A stretch of 37,349 bases of DNA from JAWUXM01 sp034111325 (lineage in GTDB: Bacteria > Pseudomonadota > Alphaproteobacteria > Rickettsiales > JABIRX01). Below the pieces are notes generated by a model, which worked only from the letters and a program-made list of their open reading frames with translations, was not told where the DNA came from and searched no databases. The stretch's first letter is position 1, and the number at the start of each line of letters is the position of its first letter. The stretch is from positions 1 to 37,349 of the forward strand of contig JAWUXM010000034.1 of the NCBI GenBank assembly GCA_034111325.1. Direction: 5' to 3'. The position numbers were made by a program, and so were the translations under genes. This document shows positions 32,856 to 37,349 of this stretch, one piece after another.

Positions 32856-33167
32856 CTACATTACTATTTTTTTGATGCGTACTACCGTCACTTCTTGTCT
32901 GTGACCATTTTTGCGTCTATAATTTTGACGACGTTTCTTTTTAAAGATGATAATTTTCTTATCCTTCTTTTGCTCAAGAATCTCTGCTTCTACTTTAGCG
33001 CCTTCAACAGTAGGGGCGCCAACTTTAGTCGATTTATCATCGCCAACAGCAAGTACGCTCAAGAAAGATGTTATATCACCTATCTTACCTTCAAGCTTGT
33101 TTAATTTAAGGACATCGCCTTCAGAAGCTTTGTGCTGGCTTCCTGCAGCTGTAAATATTGCAAACAT
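32856..33167 (-). CDS. rplU: 50S ribosomal protein L21
   Basis: A 103-residue bL21, a 23S rRNA-binding protein of the large subunit. It starts MFAIFTAAGSQHKASEGD and contains EGAKVEAEILEQ and the basic KIIIFKKKRRQNYRRKNGHR region that contacts rRNA. It forms an operon with rpmA. Upstream lies a palindromic -10 region (33274-33288). The long leader of about 105 bases before the start could hold a control site, but no known ribosomal-protein binding structure was identified. Confidence 0.96.
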   Translation of the reverse strand: MFAIFTAAGSQHKASEGDVLKLNKLEGKIGDITSFLSVLAVGDDKSTKVGAPTVEGAKVEAEILEQKKDKKIIIFKKKRRQNYRRKNGHRQEVTVVRIKKIVM

Positions 33168-33273
33168 GTATTTAATTCAATTTAATTTAGCCTGCGAAAT
33201 ATAGGGAGCGAAACTTTAAAATCAAGGCTTTTCGCAACTTTTACTAAATAATAGCAATGTATAAAGATGGATA

Positions 33274-33288
33274 TTGGTATTATACCAA
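33274..33288 (-). promoter_or_regulatory. Candidate promoter/operator of rplU-rpmA
   Basis: On the minus strand a consensus TATAAT (33284-33279) lies inside the perfect palindrome TTGGTAT-A-ATACCAA. The -35 is weak: TTGTAG at 19 bp is the best seen. A palindrome over a -10 box is a common place for a repressor site. It is about 110 bases upstream of rplU. Confidence 0.4.
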
Positions 33289-33394
33289 CATTCTTCTTCT
33301 TATCTACAAACCATTACCCCAGCCATCTCCCTTATGATTAAGCGGAAGGGCGCTTTGGAGGGATAGCAAAAAGGGTATAACAATCCTCAGATCA

Positions 33395-33871
33395 TTACAT
33401 ATTTTTGATTTTTTTTGCAGACTCGCTAATAAGCTGATCATTTTTCTTGGCGTCTAACTTACTTATCAAAATATCTTTAGCGCCATCAAAAGCAATGACT
33501 ACAGCTTTATTGCGCATTTCATCGATAATTTGCACTTCACGTTCCTTAATCTTCTCGCAAGTGAGGGCAATATTATTCTTTGTGGAGGCTTTAATATCCA
33601 GGTTTGCTTGATGGAGCATTTTTTCTATGTCTATTTCAGCATTGGCAATTAACTCTTTAGAATGCTGCACAGCTTCTTCATATTTATGATAATATGAATC
33701 ACGAATTTCTTGTGCTTCTTTACGAAGTTTCACAGCTTCTCTTAATTCAGATTCAATATTCTGACTTTTCTTATCAAGTGCAGCTAGGAGGAACTGCGCA
33801 ATTTTTTTATAGAGTAGGGCAATAATCGTTAAAAACGCTAAGCCAACCCAAAATGTTTCATCAAAATGCAT
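33395..33871 (-). CDS. atpF: F0 ATP synthase subunit b
   Basis: A 158-residue peripheral-stalk subunit. An N-terminal membrane helix (FWVGLAFLTIIALLYKKI, about 7-24) is followed by a long charged helix (LREAVKLRKEAQEIRDSYYHK and on) that dimerises with b'. Its start overlaps the end of the b' gene by 11 bases. It is the last gene of the F0 cluster. The F1 genes (atpH, A, G, D, C) are not in the window, as in most alphaproteobacteria, where they form a separate operon. Confidence 0.9.
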   Translation of the reverse strand: MHFDETFWVGLAFLTIIALLYKKIAQFLLAALDKKSQNIESELREAVKLRKEAQEIRDSYYHKYEEAVQHSKELIANAEIDIEKMLHQANLDIKASTKNNIALTCEKIKEREVQIIDEMRNKAVVIAFDGAKDILISKLDAKKNDQLISESAKKIKNM

Positions 33872-34355
33872 CGTAATGTTTTTTTATGTGTTTATTTATA
33901 TCATTATCATTAGCAATAAGACCTACTGTTTGGCTTATGATGGCTTTTGATATCACACTGGCTGCAGATATTATTTCTTTCTCGCTTTGTGTTTTTATTT
34001 TCTCTATTGCCTTATTGCTTTTTTCGTAGAGCTTTGCAGCTTCAGCATCTATTAGGGCATTATTTTTTTCAATCTTTTGCGTGACTTTCTCGGATGCTTT
34101 TTGAAAAAGATCATTAGCTTGATGTTGGGCTTCTTTGAGCTTTGCATCATAATTTTCTGCATATGATTTTGCCACTTTTTCCAACTCATGAGCCTTCGCT
34201 ATATTATCAGAGATGATTTTATTCCTCTCAGTGATGATATAGTGTAATTCTGGCAGGGCTACTTTTGCCATGGCGAAGTAGAGCACGGCAAAACTAATAA
34301 TCAGCCAGAAAAGCTGCGAAGCAAGTGGGTAAGTGGCAAAATCAAGCTGTGGCAT
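33861..34355 (-). CDS. F0 ATP synthase subunit b'
   Basis: A 164-residue b-type stalk subunit encoded upstream of b. The N-terminal PQLDFATYPLASQLFWLIIS with the FWLIISFAVLYFAM membrane helix, then VALPELHYIITERNKIISDN, is the b' pattern of alphaproteobacteria and cyanobacteria. The rest is a long charged helix. It begins 3 bases after atpE ends and overlaps atpF, indicating tight translational coupling. Symbols atpG, atpX and atpF2 are all used for this subunit. Confidence 0.9.
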   Translation of the reverse strand: MPQLDFATYPLASQLFWLIISFAVLYFAMAKVALPELHYIITERNKIISDNIAKAHELEKVAKSYAENYDAKLKEAQHQANDLFQKASEKVTQKIEKNNALIDAEAAKLYEKSNKAIEKIKTQSEKEIISAASVISKAIISQTVGLIANDNDINKHIKKHYDAF

Positions 34356-34358
34356 AAG

Positions 34359-34586
34359 TTACGCAACAAAAATTAAGATTAGTGCGATAACCAATGAGAA
34401 AAGACCCATGGACTCTGTAAAACCAGCACCGATGAAGATGTATTTTGCCATCTTAGGTTCAGCAGAAGGGTTGCGAGCGATTGCGCTAATTGCACTTGAG
34501 AAGATGTTTCCAAGTCCTATTGCAGCACCAACAAAGCCAAATGCAGTTAGGCCGATACCGATAAATTTTAAAGCTTCTAGTTCCAT
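34359..34586 (-). CDS. atpE: F0 ATP synthase subunit c
   Basis: A 75-residue two-helix proteolipid that forms the rotor ring. The polar loop ARNPSAEPK lies at about 37-45. The proton-carrying carboxylate is E58 in GAGFTESMGLFSLV. The second helix lacks the Q/ES-T pattern expected of sodium-binding c subunits, so proton coupling is likely. A gap of 115 bases separates it from atpB, with no gene in it. Subunit c is made in excess, so this gap may hold an extra translation or processing signal. Confidence 0.95.
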   Translation of the reverse strand: MELEALKFIGIGLTAFGFVGAAIGLGNIFSSAISAIARNPSAEPKMAKYIFIGAGFTESMGLFSLVIALILIFVA

Positions 34587-34701
34587 TGTAATACCTTAAA
34601 TAAAGTTAAAAAAAATTGATTTTGATCTAATAAAAAAATGTCAAAACCAACAAACGTAAATTACCTGTTTGCGAAAAAAAAGTGCAAAAAATAATTTACT
34701 C

Positions 34702-35463
34702 TTAATGAGCTAAATGAACAGCATCATCAAGATAAACACAAGCGAGCATAGTAAATATGTACGCTTGCAAAATCGCCACGAAAATTTCGAAGCCATTTAA
34801 CACGACGAGGAAGCCAAAAGGCAACCATCCGCCAGTAATTCCCATGGAAACAATAAAGCCTGCTATAACTTTCATCATAGTGTGCCCAGCTGTCATATTC
34901 GCAGCGAGTCTGATTGAGAGGCTAATAGGGCGAGCTAAGTAAGCAAAAAGTTCAATAGTGATGAGTAAAGGTGCCATCCATAAAGGCGCACCGGGTGGCA
35001 TAAAAATTGTAAAGAATTTTAAACCATGTTGCATAAAGGCAGCGACAATGATCACTATGAAAAGCATAGTTGCTAAAGCAAAAGTCATTACTATATGGCT
35101 GGTTGAGGTGAAGCTATATGGCAGCATGCCGAGTAGGTTGGCGAGCAGTACAAAAATGAATATTGAGAAAATAAAGGGGAAAAACTTCCTGCCGCCTTCG
35201 CCAGTGTTTTCCTTAAGCATGTTTAGGACAAATTCATAAAGATATTCGGCACTAGCTTGTAGGCGATTAGGGATAAGGAGGTGTCTGCGTGTAGCAAAGA
35301 GCATAAACCCAGCACCGACTATTGTTGCTAGCAACATGAAAAAAGCAGAGTTAGTTAGGGAAAGGTCGTATCCTAAAAACTCAATATTGAGTAGGGTTTT
35401 GATTTCAAATTGGGCGAGTGGCGAGTGACCTTCTGCTGCATGTGATGGATTTTCCGTGCTCAT
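34702..35463 (-). CDS. atpB: F0 ATP synthase subunit a
   Basis: A 253-residue polytopic subunit forming the proton half-channels. The essential arginine is in SLSIRLAANMTAGH within the penultimate helices. NLLGMLPYSFTSTSH and the C-terminal FEIFVAILQAYIFTMLACVYL are family hallmarks. It overlaps the upstream atpI/Z-like gene by four bases (ATGA), so the two are translationally coupled. Confidence 0.95.
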   Translation of the reverse strand: MSTENPSHAAEGHSPLAQFEIKTLLNIEFLGYDLSLTNSAFFMLLATIVGAGFMLFATRRHLLIPNRLQASAEYLYEFVLNMLKENTGEGGRKFFPFIFSIFIFVLLANLLGMLPYSFTSTSHIVMTFALATMLFIVIIVAAFMQHGLKFFTIFMPPGAPLWMAPLLITIELFAYLARPISLSIRLAANMTAGHTMMKVIAGFIVSMGITGGWLPFGFLVVLNGFEIFVAILQAYIFTMLACVYLDDAVHLAH

Positions 35464-35753
35464 TTAAAACTTCTATAAATATTCAAAAAGCTGCCAATTA
35501 TGCCTAAAAACAGGCAAAGTATAAAAAATAATGGTTTAGTATCAAACCATTGGTCGAGGTAATAACCGAGTAGTAAACCAACAATTACGCCAGCGATTAA
35601 TTCCGCACTAATACGAAAAGCATAAGAGGCTGCATTTTTAGTCTCCGCCTCTTCCTCAGTGGATTTTGCAGGCTTTTTTTGCTTTAGCTCTGCGCTAAGC
35701 TTCGCTAGTTTTTCTTTTAAATTGGCTGGCTCATTACCTAACATGCGCGGCAA
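35460..35753 (-). CDS. AtpZ/AtpI-like F0 assembly protein
   Basis: A 97-residue protein at the head of the F0 cluster. A charged N-terminal half (LKEKLAKLSAELKQKKPA) precedes two membrane helices (about 49-67, AELIAGVIVGLLLGYYLDQW, and 73-92, FFILCLFLGIIGSFLNIYRS). This is the AtpI/AtpZ layout linked to c-ring assembly or ion supply. A second ATG three codons in (MLGNEP) is an alternative start. Confidence 0.85.
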   Translation of the reverse strand: MPRMLGNEPANLKEKLAKLSAELKQKKPAKSTEEEAETKNAASYAFRISAELIAGVIVGLLLGYYLDQWFDTKPLFFILCLFLGIIGSFLNIYRSFK

Positions 35754-35887
35754 ACTATAAAAATACTATGGCAAAGTCAATTAGAATTTCCTTATCTTCA
35801 AATTTAAAAATCATTGATAATTATTGCAACTGCTTAGAAACTTTTATCGGTCATATAGTTGGATCGTAACATTTTTACAACTTTCGC
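35754..35887. other. Divergent intergenic region, F0 cluster / ankyrin gene 2
   Basis: Bases between the atpI/Z-like start (-) and the ankyrin gene (+). It should contain the F0 cluster promoter, but no convincing -35/-10 pair was picked on the minus strand. The ankyrin promoter follows at 35888. Confidence 0.4.
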
Positions 35888-35916
35888 TTGCATAACCTCT
35901 AAAATTATGCTATAGT
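35888..35916 (+). promoter_or_regulatory. Promoter of ankyrin gene 2
   Basis: TTGCAT at 35888-35893, a 17-bp spacer, and TATAGT at 35911-35916. The leader AAATTAATCAGCAAATAGAG and its -10 spacer AAAATTATGC are nearly the same as upstream of ankyrin gene 1 (7576-7604). This suggests common control or a copied regulatory segment. Confidence 0.7.
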
Positions 35917-35947
35917 GAGCTAAATTAATCAGCAAATAGAGGTTATT

Positions 35948-37138
35948 ATGTTTAGAAGAAGAAAGCAAACGCAAGAGGAATTAAACGAACGCTTCATAAG
36001 CGCCGCTAGGATAGGAAATATTAAGGAATTGGATTCCCTTATTGCCCAAGGAGTAAGCAAGGACGCAGTAGATGTTTATGGCAATAACGCTGCCCTCAAT
36101 GCAGCTTGGAATGGCCAGCAGGAGATGTATGCTTATCTAATCAAAGAACATGGCTTTAGTAGGGATGCAGTATCTAAATATGGCAATAACGCCGCCCTCA
36201 ATGCAGCTGCAAATGGCAGGCAGGAGATGTATGCTTATTTAATCAAAGAACATGGCTTTAGTAGAGATTCAGTAAGTAAGGTAGGTGATAACGCTTTAAC
36301 CTTAGCGTCATATTTTGGTAAGAAGGCGATGGTTATGGCATTAGTAGAAGAATATGGTTTTGATCTATCTTTTAAAGGAGATGAAGGTCTAACAGGTGAA
36401 GAATGGGCAAGGAAGCAAGGACATGCAGAGATTGCAAATTATTTAGAAGGCAAAGCAAAGCACGAACAAGAAGCTGCACGACGTGAGCAAGCAAGACAAG
36501 AAGGAGCAGAAAGACGAAGTGCAGAAAGGCAAGCTAGGCGAGCTGAAGAACCTGCAAGACAAAAGGAAGTAAAACGTCAGGCAGAAGAAGAAGCACGACG
36601 TGAGCAAGCAAGAAGGGAGAGAGTGGAGCGTGCAAGACAAGAGGAAGCAAAACGTCAGGCAGAAGAAGAAGCGCGACGTGAGCAAACAAGAAGGGAGCGA
36701 GCGGAGCGAGCTAGGCGAGAAGCTCAAAGACGTGAGCGAGCAAGGGCAGAACAAGCAGAGGAGGCACGACGTAAGAAAGAAGAAGAAAAACAAGAAATAG
36801 CTAATAGCAGGGCAAATACTGATCTTAATAAAATGATAGGGACTTCTATACATGAACTAAAACGTGCCTCTGCATTGCTAGATGGGCTAGATCAGAAAAG
36901 TGGTCGTCGCCATGACGTCCTTAAGCAACAAGTAATAGAACAAATAAACACCATTATCAGTGCCTGTTTGAACGGAAAACCCATGGGTGGTGGAAGAACA
37001 GGGCGAGACCGACTTGAACCATCACCAGACTGGCTCAAAGACCCTAATAATAAAAAACTAATGGAAGGATTTTGTCAGCAGGTTGGTAAGAACTTAGATA
37101 ATCTGATTAAGAATGAAAAACCTGCAATGCAGAGATAA
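35948..37138 (+). CDS. Ankyrin-repeat protein with Arg/Glu-rich coiled coil, putative effector
   Basis: A 396-residue protein. Residues about 15-165 hold four ankyrin-like repeats of about 33 residues, two almost identical (GNNAALNAAxNGxQEMYAYL then IKEHGFSRD). Residues about 170-285 form a highly charged Arg/Glu/Ala helix, likely coiled coil, with a 26-residue unit repeated (KRQAEEEARREQxRRER). A C-terminal domain of ~110 residues (start NSRANTDLNKMIG) is not recognised. No signal peptide is seen. AGAGG precedes the ATG as in ankyrin gene 1. A host-directed role is plausible for ankyrin plus coiled-coil proteins but is inference. Confidence 0.82.
   Translation: MFRRRKQTQEELNERFISAARIGNIKELDSLIAQGVSKDAVDVYGNNAALNAAWNGQQEMYAYLIKEHGFSRDAVSKYGNNAALNAAANGRQEMYAYLIKEHGFSRDSVSKVGDNALTLASYFGKKAMVMALVEEYGFDLSFKGDEGLTGEEWARKQGHAEIANYLEGKAKHEQEAARREQARQEGAERRSAERQARRAEEPARQKEVKRQAEEEARREQARRERVERARQEEAKRQAEEEARREQTRRERAERARREAQRRERARAEQAEEARRKKEEEKQEIANSRANTDLNKMIGTSIHELKRASALLDGLDQKSGRRHDVLKQQVIEQINTIISACLNGKPMGGGRTGRDRLEPSPDWLKDPNNKKLMEGFCQQVGKNLDNLIKNEKPAMQR
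36114..36295 (+). repeat. Tandem 99-bp ankyrin-coding repeat
   Basis: The unit CAGGAGATGTATGCTTAT through GGCAATAACGC recurs about 99 bases later with few changes, encoding two near-identical ankyrin repeats (AALNAA...EMYAYLIKEHGFSRD). It indicates recent tandem duplication. Confidence 0.75.
36567..36722 (+). repeat. Tandem 78-bp coiled-coil-coding repeat
   Basis: Two adjacent 78-bp units (26 codons), each starting AAACGTCAGGCAGAAGAAGA, encode KRQAEEEARREQ-x-RRER-x-ERAR. Identity at DNA level is high, so this segment can expand or contract by recombination. Confidence 0.75.
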
Positions 37139-37231
37139 TTTAGTTTGTTAATTAATTTCCACAACAACTAACAACTTGCATAATTGGCATCTACTTACTA
37201 GCTTTGCGCTAAACATAAATAATAGCACAAA

Positions 37232-37349
37232 ATGTCTTTCGCAGATTTTATTAAAAAATTCAAACGTGAATATCGCAAAAAGGATTTGGTCAATGTAATT
37301 CGCCTACAAGGTGTAATTGGCAAGGTTAGCAGCTTCTCTAGTGGCTTGA
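37232..37349 (+). CDS. S49 family peptidase (SppA/SohB-like), 5' end only
   Basis: An open frame from ATG 37232 runs off the window end after 39 codons. MSFADFIKKFKREYRKKD is followed by LVNVIRLQGVIGKVSSFSSGL. The VIRLxGVIG strand, followed by a Ser/Gly-rich turn and SGL, is how alphaproteobacterial S49 signal-peptide-peptidase-like proteins begin. No catalytic residue is within the window, so the assignment rests on this short N-terminus only. Confidence 0.6.
   Translation, partial: MSFADFIKKFKREYRKKDLVNVIRLQGVIGKVSSFSSGL

Noticed and set aside
36443..36853. Long minus-strand open frame opposite the coiled coil of ankyrin gene 2
   Set aside because: A Ser/Leu/Phe/Cys-rich product is the expected antisense reading of Arg/Glu/Ala codons. 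The + frame has promoter, ribosome-binding site and ankyrin repeats.
1..37349. tRNA, rRNA or other structured RNA genes
   Set aside because: I scanned intergenic stretches by eye for cloverleaf-like and rRNA-like sequences and saw none. The hairpins found belong to repeat families. A covariance-model search would be decisive.
1..37349. Insertion sequence with its own transposase, phage or toxin-antitoxin genes
   Set aside because: No open frame resembles a transposase, integrase, phage structural protein or toxin-antitoxin pair. Only non-coding repeat elements are present.

Overview
The window is AT-rich and carries an alphaproteobacterial gene set. The F0 ATP synthase genes are separated from F1 and include paired b and b' subunits. 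A Mic60/mitofilin-like gene sits beside a HemY-like gene, and next to them is a small NDUFS4-like complex I accessory protein. Two ankyrin-repeat proteins, an AmpG permease, many interspersed palindromic repeats and loose gene packing suggest a host-associated, Rickettsiales-like bacterium. That placement is inference from gene content; no rRNA or tRNA gene is visible to confirm it.

Layout. 1-327: repeats, possibly with the last codons of an upstream gene. 328-4116: PfkB sugar/nucleoside kinase, AmpG permease, alanine dehydrogenase and FolB, tightly packed on the + strand. 4133-5637: two tandem type IV pilin-like genes. 5635-6365: a dense cluster of palindromic repeats between the convergent pilin-like and ychF genes. 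6363-7463 (-): ychF. 7637-10144: a large 13-repeat ankyrin protein. 10221-20637: a lipid block of long-chain acyl-CoA synthetase, FadI-like thiolase, FadJ/FadB-like multifunctional enzyme, FadE-like acyl-CoA dehydrogenase and an acyltransferase-alpha/beta hydrolase fusion. 20904-22832: NADP isocitrate dehydrogenase and an unknown membrane protein. 22943-25458 (-): NDUFS4-like, Mic60-like, HemY-like. 25591-28078: thrS and infC. 28383-29952: a ThiF/MoeB-type E1 enzyme (-) and yaaA (+). 30218-31117: a parvulin foldase. 31418-33167 (-): dapB, then rplU-rpmA. 33395-35753 (-): atpI/Z, atpB, atpE, b' and b. 35948-37138: a second ankyrin protein with a long charged coiled coil. 37232-end: start of an S49 peptidase.

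How the genes fit together. The lipid block encodes every step from free fatty acid to acetyl-CoA (activation, dehydrogenation, hydration/second oxidation, thiolysis), plus an enzyme with predicted acyl-transfer and acyl-hydrolysis domains. The fusion could supply fatty acids from host or own lipids, and icd and the ATP synthase then use the product. AmpG, Ald and DapB belong to peptidoglycan recycling and amino-acid metabolism.

The most unusual signal is a family of ~125-bp imperfect inverted repeats with a hairpin core of the form CGTGTAC-loop-GTACACG. In at least five cases the outer arm overlaps or touches the stop codon of the adjacent gene, always with the same element end facing the gene, and the core arms vary in a base-pair-preserving way. 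A second strong signal is that the two ankyrin genes, 28 kb apart, share an almost identical promoter and leader.
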